Source of the DNA: a virus
Length of the DNA: 41,869 bases
IMG/VR virus record: IMGVR_UViG_3300005327_000274
Coordinates: 1-41,869 of that record
Strand: one strand, 5' to 3'
Below the pieces are notes generated by a model. It did no database searches. It had not been told where the DNA came from and was given only the letters and a program-made list of their open reading frames with translations. The translations under genes and the position numbers were made by a program. Positions 1 to 6,506 of this stretch are shown one piece after another (the stretch's first letter is position 1; each line of letters starts with the position of its first letter).

Positions 1-201
1 ATGACAGGAACAATCTCCCAAATCCTCGGGCGGAAGGCGAGTTTTTGCCTGATACGAGCTTCGGACGGATCGGAAGTGTTCGCCCATCGCCTGGACTTCG
101 TGAATCCGCAGGACATGACACAGGGCAAGCCGGTGGAGTTCCGTCTAAAGCTGGCAACGACTGGAAAGCGCCCAGCGGCCACCGACGTGATTGCGGCATA
201 G
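1..201 (+). CDS. Cold-shock-domain-like protein
   Basis: A 66-residue protein with the spacing of a cold-shock domain: an N-terminal GTISQIL strand where CspA has GTVKWF, a degenerate RNP1 (KASFCLI instead of KGFGFI), an RNP2-like EVFAHR around residues 25-30, and a C-terminal GKPVEFRL...KRPAATDVIA that matches GxxVxFxxxxxxKGPxAxNV. Such proteins bind single-stranded nucleic acid and often act as RNA chaperones. The aromatic residues of RNP1 are mostly lost, so binding may be altered. The ATG is the first base of the window, so an upstream start or ribosome site cannot be judged. It is the first gene of the early operon. Confidence 0.65.
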   Translation: MTGTISQILGRKASFCLIRASDGSEVFAHRLDFVNPQDMTQGKPVEFRLKLATTGKRPAATDVIAA

Positions 202-236
202 TCAGGCACCACAACCTCCACCTAATAGCTGCCACA

Positions 237-314
237 GTGGCCTTTGCCTTGTTTGGGGCAGTGGCCTTCCTTGCGATCATCATTGACTGCGTTCTGAAGA
301 TGGGGGGGCGGTAA
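237..314 (+). CDS. Possible 25-residue one-helix membrane peptide (GTG start)
   Basis: The 112-base gap between the cold-shock gene and the DUF2786 gene has an open frame whose only sensible start is GTG at 237. It encodes a hydrophobic stretch (AFALFGAVAFLAIIIDCVL) and a short basic end. The stop TAA overlaps the next ATG by one base, as elsewhere in this operon. No clear ribosome-binding site is visible, and the frame extends upstream across the cold-shock gene, so the start is uncertain. Small one-helix peptides of this kind recur in this phage (2302, 13663). Confidence 0.3.
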   Translation: MAFALFGAVAFLAIIIDCVLKMGGR

Positions 315-1069
315 TGAGTGCATCTCCAATCATTGAGAAGCTGCGGAAACTGATTGAACACGAGAAGTCGGCTCGTTCGCTTGGAAGTTTGGCTGAAGCA
401 GAAGCATTCACCGCAAAGATTCAGGAACTTCTTATGGCCTACAACCTTGAGCTTTGCCATATCACGCCAGAGGAGGAGGCCGAGGAAGGCGTTATTGAAA
501 GTGAATGGGTAAAAGGCGATGCGTTCGGCGCTGGCCATGGAAGCCGACGTGTTGATTGGTTAGAACATCTGGCGTCCGCAGTCGCACGTAACTGCTTTTG
601 CCGCTCCCTGATCGTCACTGGATCAAATGCCCAGGTATTCGTTGGACTCCCGCTGAACCGCGCAAGCGCAATTCAAACATTCAAATACCTGGCGTCCGCG
701 GCGCAGCAGATAGCGAAAGCTGATCTTGAAACGTTCAAGATGACGGAAGCCTACGTCTCGTCATGGGAGAAGCGTGTAGAAGCGAGACTCTGGAAGCGCA
801 GCTTTTTGGTTAGTTTCGCTTCAGCAATTAGTAGCCGCGTGAATAATACGCGGTTGAATCTTACATCGGGCACAGAAGGATCATCTGGACTCGTTCTAGT
901 TCGACGCATAGAGCAATCTCTCGATGAATGGTCTGATTCCCATATCAAGCGCAAACCCGCACCTGCGATTGGTGGCCATGTAGGAAATGGGTTCAAGAAT
1001 GGATATAGCCGAGGAAATCACATTTCCCTGAAAGCATCCGCTGGCATTTCCGCAGGCGGTGCTCAATGA
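314..1069 (+). CDS. DUF2786 domain protein
   Basis: 251 residues. The first 50 match the DUF2786 pattern: a helical IIEKLRKLIEHEKSA segment, then EAEAFTAKIQELLMAYNLEL, which resembles the family's 'EA..A..KAQ.LL..Y.L' signature. The remainder (about 75-200) is a mixed domain like the region that usually follows DUF2786 in phage and plasmid proteins, and the tail carries GNGFKNGYSRG. The biochemical role of the family is unknown, although it is common in phage early regions and mobile elements. The next gene starts inside the stop codon (ATGA). Confidence 0.7.
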   Translation: MSASPIIEKLRKLIEHEKSARSLGSLAEAEAFTAKIQELLMAYNLELCHITPEEEAEEGVIESEWVKGDAFGAGHGSRRVDWLEHLASAVARNCFCRSLIVTGSNAQVFVGLPLNRASAIQTFKYLASAAQQIAKADLETFKMTEAYVSSWEKRVEARLWKRSFLVSFASAISSRVNNTRLNLTSGTEGSSGLVLVRRIEQSLDEWSDSHIKRKPAPAIGGHVGNGFKNGYSRGNHISLKASAGISAGGAQ

Positions 1070-1212
1070 AAACCCTTCTCGCCTCCAGCAATCAGGTATC
1101 GAGGCACGGCTATTCAGTTGCTTACTCCATCAATGGAACCTCTCCGAACACCCTAATTTTTAGGGTGCATGAATGCCCGCGTCCTCTGCGGAAGAACTGG
1201 GGGATCAAATGA
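1066..1212 (+). CDS. Small hypothetical protein, 48 aa
   Basis: A 48-residue ORF that begins in the ATGA overlap with the DUF2786 gene and ends in an ATGA overlap with the gene at 1209, so it exactly bridges the two. It starts MKTLLASSNQVSRHGYSVAY and ends in a basic RPLRKNWGIK. I recognise no domain. The perfect four-base overlaps on both sides are the main reason to call it. Confidence 0.55.
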   Translation: MKTLLASSNQVSRHGYSVAYSINGTSPNTLIFRVHECPRPLRKNWGIK

Positions 1213-1412
1213 CTCCAAATTCATTCAGCCGATGGGGAGCATTTCGCCCCTATGACGAGATCACTCCGTCTACGCCATACGAAGCTTGTGTGTTTATCGA
1301 CAATGCGATCCTTCATCTCCGGAATCGCTACGGAATAATCGCGCAGGATGCATTCGAAATTCTCAATGGTGCGCACAACGCGATTAATGATTCTTTGTGG
1401 GAGGTCGCATGA
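1209..1412 (+). CDS. Hypothetical protein, 67 aa
   Basis: The chosen ATG at 1209 overlaps the preceding stop as ATGA. An in-frame ATG at 1173 would overlap the previous gene by 40 bases and is less likely. The 67-residue product is predicted helical in its second half (EACVFIDNAILHLRNRYGI followed by AFEILNGAHNAINDSLWEVA). No family is recognised. It ends with another ATGA overlap, so it is part of the same translationally coupled run. Confidence 0.55.
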   Translation: MTPNSFSRWGAFRPYDEITPSTPYEACVFIDNAILHLRNRYGIIAQDAFEILNGAHNAINDSLWEVA

Positions 1413-1636
1413 TTACCCTCCCCCGCAACTACGACTCTCAGTTCATCCCTTCGTTTGAAGACTTTGATGATGAGCCGTGCGAGTGCTTTTTCTGCCACCA
1501 GACGATAGACCCTGACTTCGAGGTAATTGTCTGGCTCAACGTAGGCCACGGACTTTCTGAGTCCTTCCATGCAGAGTGCGGCGCTGTTACATGGGCGGAA
1601 TCGCTTGATCTTCCATTTAGAAACGAGGACAAATAA
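1409..1636 (+). CDS. Small zinc-finger-like protein, 75 aa
   Basis: Starts at the ATGA overlap (1409) rather than the in-frame ATG at 1397. It contains C-E-C-F-F-C-H about residues 25-31 and a downstream FHAECGA at about 56-62, which could together bind one zinc ion (CxxC with HxxxC). The surrounding stretch is acidic (SFEDFDDEP). No family is recognised. It is one of several small Cys-rich proteins in this operon. Confidence 0.55.
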   Translation: MITLPRNYDSQFIPSFEDFDDEPCECFFCHQTIDPDFEVIVWLNVGHGLSESFHAECGAVTWAESLDLPFRNEDK

Positions 1637-2305
1637 ATGCAAACTCTCGATTTGGAAACCCTTGAACTTAAGACGGGCGCTCATGCCCCCAACGAAACTG
1701 AAATGTGCGTCATGGAGGCAGTCGCATTCATCGCTGGCGAGAAATGGTCTGATTCGCCACAATGCGCTTCTCCTGTCATCGCCGCCTTTATGAGGTCGTA
1801 CAACGATTCAGTGAACGATGAGATACGTCAGTCACTGAAGCAGTACATTCCTCGTTTGATTGGGACGCGTGGAAGCGCGGCCGTTGAAGAACGGCGTTCT
1901 TTGATGGCTGCCGATTGGCTGGCACGGGTTCACACACCGGCGTGGTTGCGGTTGGCCGGTCTGAATGTCCAGGCTGAGGCTTTGGAGACTCTGCCAGAGA
2001 TTACATCGATGGCGCAGATACCTTCGATCAAAGGACCTATCGAAGCGGCACGTGAGTCTTCGTCCGCTGCTAGGGACGCTGCTGGGGCCGCTGCTGGGGC
2101 CGCTGCTAGGGCCGCTGCTTGGGCCGGTGGTGGGGCCGCTGCTTGGGCCGCTGCTTGGGACGCTGCTTGGGCCGCTGCTAGGGACGCTGCTGGGGCCGCT
2201 GCTAGGGACGCTGCTAGGGACGCCCTCAAGCCCACAGTAGATAAGTTACAGGCAACCGTTCCAGAACTGATTGAGCGGATGCTTTCTATTACGGAGGCGA
2301 AATGA
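1637..2305 (+). CDS. Alanine-rich tetrapeptide-repeat protein
   Basis: 222 residues, starting one base after the previous stop. Residues 1-140 are ordinary (YIPRLIGTRG...RRSLMAADWLARVHTPAWLRLAGL, helical, reminiscent of other phage proteins that carry such repeats). Residues 144-195 are thirteen copies of the tetrapeptide A-A-[R/G/W]-[D/A], one copy changed to GGGA. A normal helical tail (VDKLQATVPELIERMLSI) follows. Similar Ala/Trp/Arg/Asp repeats occur in unrelated phage proteins of unknown role. The repeat probably forms a long helix with one face of Arg, Trp or Asp; this is inference. Confidence 0.65.
   Translation: MQTLDLETLELKTGAHAPNETEMCVMEAVAFIAGEKWSDSPQCASPVIAAFMRSYNDSVNDEIRQSLKQYIPRLIGTRGSAAVEERRSLMAADWLARVHTPAWLRLAGLNVQAEALETLPEITSMAQIPSIKGPIEAARESSSAARDAAGAAAGAAARAAAWAGGGAAAWAAAWDAAWAAARDAAGAAARDAARDALKPTVDKLQATVPELIERMLSITEAK
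2066..2221 (+). repeat. 13 tandem 12-bp units, in frame
   Basis: Thirteen consecutive 12-base units of the form GCTGCTNGGGNC lie in frame inside the 1637-2305 gene. Variation is almost confined to two bases: position 7 (A, G or T, giving AGG, GGG or TGG codons) and position 11 (A or C, giving GAC or GCC). The sixth unit has GGTGGT in place of GCTGCT. Because each unit is 12 bases, gain or loss of units keeps the frame. Confidence 0.9.
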
Positions 2306-2379
2306 AGGAGTCCACTTACCAAGTCTTCGACGGAATTACTTTGTTCCTCATCCTGATTGCCATATTGGTGTGCTCATGA
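2302..2379 (+). CDS. 25-residue one-helix membrane peptide
   Basis: ATG lies in the ATGA overlap with the repeat gene, preceded by GGAGG (2293-2297). The product begins MKESTYQVFDG and continues with ITLFLILIAILVC, a single strongly hydrophobic segment. The stop overlaps the next ATG (2376) in the same ATGA manner. Function is unknown. Size, Shine-Dalgarno and both overlaps make it a likely real gene although it is far below normal gene-calling limits. Confidence 0.6.
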   Translation: MKESTYQVFDGITLFLILIAILVCS

Positions 2380-2483
2380 ACTGCACTCATAAATTAGCAA
2401 TCGCAATGCGTAACGGTGTGCTTGTTGTGTACTGCAAGCGTTGCGGCTCACCTGAAGCAGAGATCAAGGGAGATTTGAAATGA
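2376..2483 (+). CDS. 35-residue zinc-ribbon-like peptide
   Basis: Begins in the ATGA overlap with the membrane peptide and ends in an ATGA overlap with the ERF gene. The sequence MNCTHKLAIAMRNG...VVYCKRCGSPEAE has C3, H5, C21 and C24, which fits a single zinc site. No named family. It is coupled upstream of the recombination genes. Confidence 0.55.
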   Translation: MNCTHKLAIAMRNGVLVVYCKRCGSPEAEIKGDLK

Positions 2484-3235
2484 GCAAACTTTTAGATGGT
2501 GCACTGGCAACAGTAAATAGGCCGGAGATGGAGCCTGTTGAGGCAGTAACTCCTATGGGCATCCTGCAAATGGCAATCTCGCAGGGTGCGGACATCGACA
2601 AACTGACGAAACTTATGGAGTTGAAGGAGCGGTGGGATGTAACAGAAGCCCGCAAAGCTTATGTGCAGGCTATGGCCGACTTCAAAAACGAGCCTATCGT
2701 CATCGCTAAAGACAAGAAGAACACTCAATACGGATCGATGTATACCTCAATCGGGGAATTAGTAAACACTGTTACCCCATTGCTTGGAAAGCATGGTCTG
2801 AGTGCCGAATGGTCCCTAGATCAGTCGGAAGGGATACGGGTGGGGTGCACGCTAACTCATGCATTGGGTCACTCTGGAGAAACAAAGTGGATGAAGGTAC
2901 CTACTGATGATTCCGGGAAAAAGAACCCTATCCAGCAGATAAAGTCTTCGGTGACTTATGCCCGAATCCTAACCTTCGAGATGGCTTGCGGTCTCGCCTC
3001 CAAAGAAGCGAACCTGGACGATGACGGGAACGGCGCTGGCGGTGGTAAAGAGTTGGACATTGCCGACTTTGACCGAATTATCAGTCTTATCGAAGCCGCC
3101 GATTCTCTTCCTATACTTCAGGTCACTTTCGTTGAAGGATATAAATCTGCACAAAAGATCAACGATGTCGCCGCAATGAAGCAATTCACAGCAGCCAAAG
3201 ATAAGCGAAAGGCGGAACTAAATGAGAACAATTAA
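2480..3235 (+). CDS. erf: ERF-family single-strand annealing protein
   Basis: 251 residues. Residues about 55-175 carry the ERF superfamily pattern: ARKAYVQAMADFKNEP, then KKNTQYGSMYTSIGELVNTVTPLLGKHGLSAEW, an antiparallel-strand region, and IKSSVTYARILTFEMACGLAS. ERF proteins anneal complementary single strands and serve phage recombination, circularisation and repair. The end overlaps the YqaJ-type exonuclease gene by 14 bases, the standard pairing of an annealase with a 5'-3' exonuclease. The C-terminal 60 residues are likely a separate partner-binding domain, as in other ERF proteins. Confidence 0.85.
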   Translation: MSKLLDGALATVNRPEMEPVEAVTPMGILQMAISQGADIDKLTKLMELKERWDVTEARKAYVQAMADFKNEPIVIAKDKKNTQYGSMYTSIGELVNTVTPLLGKHGLSAEWSLDQSEGIRVGCTLTHALGHSGETKWMKVPTDDSGKKNPIQQIKSSVTYARILTFEMACGLASKEANLDDDGNGAGGGKELDIADFDRIISLIEAADSLPILQVTFVEGYKSAQKINDVAAMKQFTAAKDKRKAELNENN

Positions 3236-3932
3236 ATGCACTCAGGGCTCCGCTGAATGGCTTGATATTCACCGTGGCAAGATCACTGCCTCCCGCATCG
3301 CCGATGTACTCGCCGTGCTCAAGAAAGGCGGCGAAGGGGCGGATAGAAGGAACTACCGCATTGAGCAGATCGCGGAGCGGCTTACAGGGCGAAGCGAAGA
3401 TCACTATGTCAGCCCTGAGATGGAGTGGGGCACAGAGTTCGAGCCTGTAGCCCGTTCCGCCTATGAGATCGCTACTAACTCGATAGTTGACACGGTCGGG
3501 TTTGTTCTCCACCCAACTTTCGACTATGCCGGGTCGTCTCCTGATGGCCTTGTAAACGAAGACGGCGGGCTGGAACTGAAGTGTCCGAAGACAACCACGC
3601 ATATCAAGTGGCTTGATGAGGGAATAGTTCCCGAAGAGCATCAGGCGCAGTGCTTATGGAACATGGCCTGCTGCGAACGGAACTGGTGGGACTTTATGAG
3701 CTTTGATCCCCGTATGCCTGCCGGTGCCCGCGTCTTCATCGTTCGCATGTTGAGGGATGATGAACGCATTGCCGCGATGGAGGCCGAAGTCCTCAAGTTC
3801 AACGGAGAAGTTGAAGCTGTGATTGAACGGCTGGGCGGGCGGCAGGAAGAGCCCCCTTTGCCTCCCGTTGATACCCGCAGTGAACTGGAGCAGTTGAACG
3901 AGATGCTCGACCGGATGGAGTTGATTCCTTGA
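3222..3932 (+). CDS. YqaJ-type (lambda-exonuclease-like) recombinase nuclease
   Basis: 236 residues with the YqaJ/lambda exonuclease fold signature: GSAEWLDIHRGKITASRI at 9-26, E68-W69-G70 followed by EFEPVARSAYE, the catalytic set D108 (SPDG) and E118-x-K120 (GLELKCPK), and H140-Q-A-Q before LWNMA. These enzymes degrade one strand from double-strand ends to give tails for the annealing protein encoded just upstream. The C-terminal helix pair (190-235) is extra. The next gene starts within the stop codon (TTGA). Confidence 0.88.
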   Translation: MRTIKCTQGSAEWLDIHRGKITASRIADVLAVLKKGGEGADRRNYRIEQIAERLTGRSEDHYVSPEMEWGTEFEPVARSAYEIATNSIVDTVGFVLHPTFDYAGSSPDGLVNEDGGLELKCPKTTTHIKWLDEGIVPEEHQAQCLWNMACCERNWWDFMSFDPRMPAGARVFIVRMLRDDERIAAMEAEVLKFNGEVEAVIERLGGRQEEPPLPPVDTRSELEQLNEMLDRMELIP

Positions 3933-4294
3933 GGCCGCACAAGTATTTCAAAGCCGAACCCGAAGCAGTGAAGACCTACGGACTCCGTGAAGTGTGTCAG
4001 GGCAGCGCTGCTGGCAAGCGTGAGTACAAAGCTCGTACCACAGAGATGTGGCTAAGGCAGGAAGGTATCTGCCCCATCTGCAATCTATGGGTGGATCAGA
4101 ACGAAGCCACATTTGAGCACCAGGAACCTCGCAGGATGGGCGGCGGATTCACTGACGATCGCACGATCATAGACGGCGAATGGCATAACGCCGCCGCACA
4201 TGGTCACTGCAATACAGAGAAGGGTTCTAAACGCTATCAGTGGGTAGATGGAAAATACGTATCGGTTCTATCGAGAGAAAGAGAGGTTGCATGA
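3929..4294 (+). CDS. HNH-endonuclease-like protein
   Basis: 121 residues from a TTG that overlaps the preceding TGA. Residues 48-51 are C-P-I-C, then TFEHQEPRRMGGG with H64, N87 and HGHC at 91-94, ending in NTEKGS. This spacing (CxxC, DH/EH, N, HxxCN) is that of small phage HNH nucleases or their relatives. The usual D before the first H is E63 here, so activity is not certain. It sits in the recombination cluster, where such enzymes may cut branched or nicked DNA; that role is inferred. Confidence 0.6.
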   Translation: MRPHKYFKAEPEAVKTYGLREVCQGSAAGKREYKARTTEMWLRQEGICPICNLWVDQNEATFEHQEPRRMGGGFTDDRTIIDGEWHNAAAHGHCNTEKGSKRYQWVDGKYVSVLSREREVA

Positions 4295-4617
4295 GCATCG
4301 AAGCATATCCGCTGTGCTGGCCGGAAGGATGGAAACGAACTTCCTGCCAAGAGCATTCACGATTCAAGACAGGCTTCGGAGCCGCCCGAGTTTACCTGTC
4401 GGCAGAGATTGCGCGGATGGGCGGGACTAAGGTCATCATCTCAAGCGATGTGCCACTCCGTAATGACGGGATGCCCCGCGCCAGCGCCGCCGAGCCGAAG
4501 GATTCAGGCGTTGCCGTCTACTTCCGTTACGGCGGAAAGGATACGCCTACACAACTTACGAGGTCGCCGGTTTTATTGAAATCAGCATCGGCCGGCGGAT
4601 ATCAGAGTCGGCGGTGA
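4291..4617 (+). CDS. J-domain-like phage protein, 3' part out of frame
   Basis: From the ATGA start, the first 85 residues follow a common phage protein often labelled J-domain-containing: YPLCWPEGWKRT at the start, then VYLSAEIARMGGTKVIISSDVPLRNDGMPRASAAEPKDSGVAVYFRYGGK. Family members continue with about 40 more residues ending in a helical 'AFTGF' region. Here the frame instead runs into 24 unrelated residues (TPTQLTRSP...GGYQSRR). The other frame continues as a winged-helix-like sequence to 4743. This looks like a deletion or frameshift joining two genes; see the next entry. Confidence 0.5.
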   Translation: MSIEAYPLCWPEGWKRTSCQEHSRFKTGFGAARVYLSAEIARMGGTKVIISSDVPLRNDGMPRASAAEPKDSGVAVYFRYGGKDTPTQLTRSPVLLKSASAGGYQSRR

Positions 4618-4743
4618 GTGCAAGGATTCGGGATCTTCGCAAGCCTCAGTACGGCGGATACACCGTGAATTCAAGACCTCGGCATGGATGCAGTGCTTAC
4701 GAGTACCAGATTTTGGATAACCAACAGGACAAGGAAGCAGTAT
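4533..4743 (+). pseudogene. Winged-helix-like remnant without its own start
   Basis: In the frame -1 to the J-domain-like gene, bases from about 4533 to the TAG at 4743 read GYAYTTYEVAGFIEISIG, then ISESAVSARIRDLRKPQYGGYTV, then AYEYQIL. The second part is a typical helix-turn-helix plus wing of small phage wHTH proteins that sit beside the J-domain-like gene. No ATG, GTG or TTG precedes the helices in this frame (the frame is closed at 4464). A GTG at 4614 overlaps the upstream stop (GTGA) but would give only 43 residues and lose the helices. Translation would need a ribosomal shift near 4533, or this is a dead fusion. Confidence 0.5.
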
Positions 4744-4745
4744 AG

Positions 4746-5735
4746 ATGGCAAATAGCTGGTTGCGTCTGTATCACGACATGCCGAACGACCCGAAGTGGC
4801 GAACGATCGCTCGGGCGGCAAAGCAGACTATCCCTGTAGTTCTGGCAGTGTATGTGCATTTGCTCACAATCGCCTCTAGTGCCGTCGAGCGGGGCACGTT
4901 GGTGAATGTCAACAGTGAAGACCTTGCAAGCGCCCTGGACATTGATTCTGAGGCTGTGGATGCGGTTCTAGTTGCCATGCAGGGCCGGGTACTCGACGGC
5001 GAGAAGCTTTCAGGATGGGATAAGCGTCAAGTCAATCGCGAGGATAGCTCCACGGAGCGCATGAAGCGATTCCGTAATAAGAAAGTGACGCAGTGTGACG
5101 CAGTGAAACGCAATGTTACGCAGAGTGACGCATCTGTGACGCAATGTGACGGCAGAGTAGATAAGAAGAGAGAAGAAGAGATAAAGAAAGTACAAAAACC
5201 TTCTCGCGACAAGCGCGAGGCCAACCCTACGCATGCGGTTTTCAAGGGCTTAGTCCAAGACGCCTGGAAGGAATGGGGCAACCCGCTGGAAATGCCGTGG
5301 GACGGAGCGGAAGGCAAGCAGCTTGGGATGCTCATCGGAGCAAACCCTAAGCTAGGACCGGATGGCATGAGGCGGCTGTTGCAGTACCGGGCGAGGTCGA
5401 ACGGCGTGAACCTTGCAGAGCGTCCGAGCAAGTGGCTTAGGAGCCTCACCGACTACGCGAGAGGCCCACTCAACGAATTCAAGCAACCGCAGGAGACGAG
5501 CAATGGAAACAGGAATCAGAGCAAGACAGGCGGAAACCTCAATGCAGCGGCACAAGCCATCGCCTTCCTTGAACAGGAAGAAAGAAATCGTGGACTTGCT
5601 GACGATCTTGAGTTTGCGGAGACAGGCAGCGGTGAATCCGGAGACGCTGGCACTGTTTGCGTCGGATCTGGAGCATCTGGAACTGGTGGACTTGGACACG
5701 GCGCTGAAGGTGTTGTCATCGAGGCCGCGCGCTGA
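4746..5735 (+). CDS. O-like replication initiator protein
   Basis: 329 residues. The first 45 (MANSWLRLYHDMPNDPKWRTIARAA...VVLAVYVHLLTIAS) and the following SEDLASALDIDSEAVDAVLVAM form a winged-helix N-terminal domain like phage replication O/DnaD-type initiators. Residues about 113-150 are a repetitive hydrophilic linker with three VTQ[C/S]D motifs, then an Asp/Lys/Glu-rich run. Residues 160-245 are a helical C-terminal domain (MRRLLQYRARSNGVNLAERPSKWLRSLTDYARG). In lambda the origin lies in the linker part of gene O, and the same seems true here. The 3' third overlaps the next gene in another frame, and its last 40 residues are low-complexity Gly/Ala, so the true ancestral end may have been earlier. 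Confidence 0.7.
   Translation: MANSWLRLYHDMPNDPKWRTIARAAKQTIPVVLAVYVHLLTIASSAVERGTLVNVNSEDLASALDIDSEAVDAVLVAMQGRVLDGEKLSGWDKRQVNREDSSTERMKRFRNKKVTQCDAVKRNVTQSDASVTQCDGRVDKKREEEIKKVQKPSRDKREANPTHAVFKGLVQDAWKEWGNPLEMPWDGAEGKQLGMLIGANPKLGPDGMRRLLQYRARSNGVNLAERPSKWLRSLTDYARGPLNEFKQPQETSNGNRNQSKTGGNLNAAAQAIAFLEQEERNRGLADDLEFAETGSGESGDAGTVCVGSGASGTGGLGHGAEGVVIEAAR
5085..5205 (+). other. Candidate phage replication origin: phased iterons plus A-rich purine tract
   Basis: Inside the initiator gene, GTGACGCA occurs exactly at 5085, 5095, 5125 and 5136, with variants at 5104 (GTGAAACGCA), 5115 (GTTACGCA) and 5146 (GTGACGGCA). Seven units thus repeat every 9-11 bases, one turn of the helix. They are followed at 5156-5205 by an almost pure A/G tract rich in GATAAG and GAAGAG. 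Iterons next to an easily melted A-rich strand within the initiator gene is the layout of the lambda origin. The position and architecture are seen directly; the function is inferred. Confidence 0.6.
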
Positions 5736-6132
5736 AGGGGAAACAGCCTTCCCAGAGATAGCACGGATCATCGAAGAGGTTGAATCTGCTGGGCGAAGTC
5801 GGAGGACGGCAGAGGCCCGCGAACGGCGTATGGCGGATGAGGCGGCAGAACGTCGGCGCAGAGAACAGCACCCAGAGGATTACGCTTCAATCGGGCCGGC
5901 CGACCTGAAGGCCTTTTCCGAAAGACTCCCCAGCTTCAGCTTCGATATGCCGAAGGAGCGAGTCATTCCTGAGCCTGTGATGGTGACCTGCCCGCATTGC
6001 TCGGAGGAACTTCCTGTTCCCCAGAACATCCGCTTCTGGGATCCGGAAGAACTTAGAGCCCAGGCTGACAGGATCGAAGAGCTGCGAAGAATCGCCGCGG
6101 CCAACCGTGCAATCAAGCAGGAGGTTGCATGA
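5503..6132 (+). CDS. Candidate helicase-loader protein (G39P-like)
   Basis: 209 residues from ATG 5503, which has AGGAG seven bases upstream; an in-frame start at 5413 has no site. The first 95 residues (KKEIVDLLTILSLRRQAAVNPETLALFASDLEHLELVDLDTALKVLSS...AFPEIARIIEEVE) follow the pattern of the phage SPP1 G39P loader/inhibitor family: helix, 'L.LFA.DLE.LEL', paired helices, then FPxIAxI. Residues 110-140 are charged, and CPHC at 173-176 may be half of a metal site. Position right after the initiator fits an O/P-type pair that brings host DnaB to the origin. Its first 233 bases overlap the initiator gene. Confidence 0.45.
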   Translation: METGIRARQAETSMQRHKPSPSLNRKKEIVDLLTILSLRRQAAVNPETLALFASDLEHLELVDLDTALKVLSSRPRAEGETAFPEIARIIEEVESAGRSRRTAEARERRMADEAAERRRREQHPEDYASIGPADLKAFSERLPSFSFDMPKERVIPEPVMVTCPHCSEELPVPQNIRFWDPEELRAQADRIEELRRIAAANRAIKQEVA

Positions 6133-6506
6133 AAGGCCGCACGAATCCACGTCAATTGCTCCGCATCAAGTTCGGCATCTGCCCAGACTGCGGAGGAGAC
6201 GAGTCGGCTCCTGGTGGCTTACGTTGCGCCAAGTGCCGGGACGAGCAGAATGCACGCCACCGAAAGGTCTATGCAATGCAACGGGCGAATGGAAAACCAC
6301 GAAGGACGCCTGAGAAATACAAAGAGCTTGCCGAAGAGGCGCGGGCCAAGAGAAATGATCGGACGAGCCGAGGTCAGTGTATCCAATGTCCTAATCCGGT
6401 AACTCGATACAGGAGATGTTTGCGGTGCAGGAAAGCGGATGCAGAGTGCAAGCGGCAGTACCGGAATCGGCAGAAGCGAAAAGCGGAATTGAAGGTGGCG
6501 GCATGA
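6129..6506 (+). CDS. Double Cys-rich (zinc-binding) protein
   Basis: 125 residues, coupled by ATGA on both sides. It holds two copies of a small module: CPDCGG...RCAKCRDEQNARHRKVY near residues 18-48 and CIQCPNPVTRYRRCLRCRKADAECKRQY near 84-112. Each has CxxC, 9-12 residues, CxxC and then a basic helix ending in RxxY or RQY, consistent with a zinc ribbon that binds nucleic acid. The gene at 6925 has one more copy. The function is unknown; the neighbours are replication and RusA genes. Confidence 0.6.
   Translation: MKGRTNPRQLLRIKFGICPDCGGDESAPGGLRCAKCRDEQNARHRKVYAMQRANGKPRRTPEKYKELAEEARAKRNDRTSRGQCIQCPNPVTRYRRCLRCRKADAECKRQYRNRQKRKAELKVAA

Noticed and set aside
2066-2221. CRISPR-like or intergenic repeat array
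   Set aside because: Units are contiguous, 12 bases, in frame and without spacers; it is a protein-coding tandem repeat.
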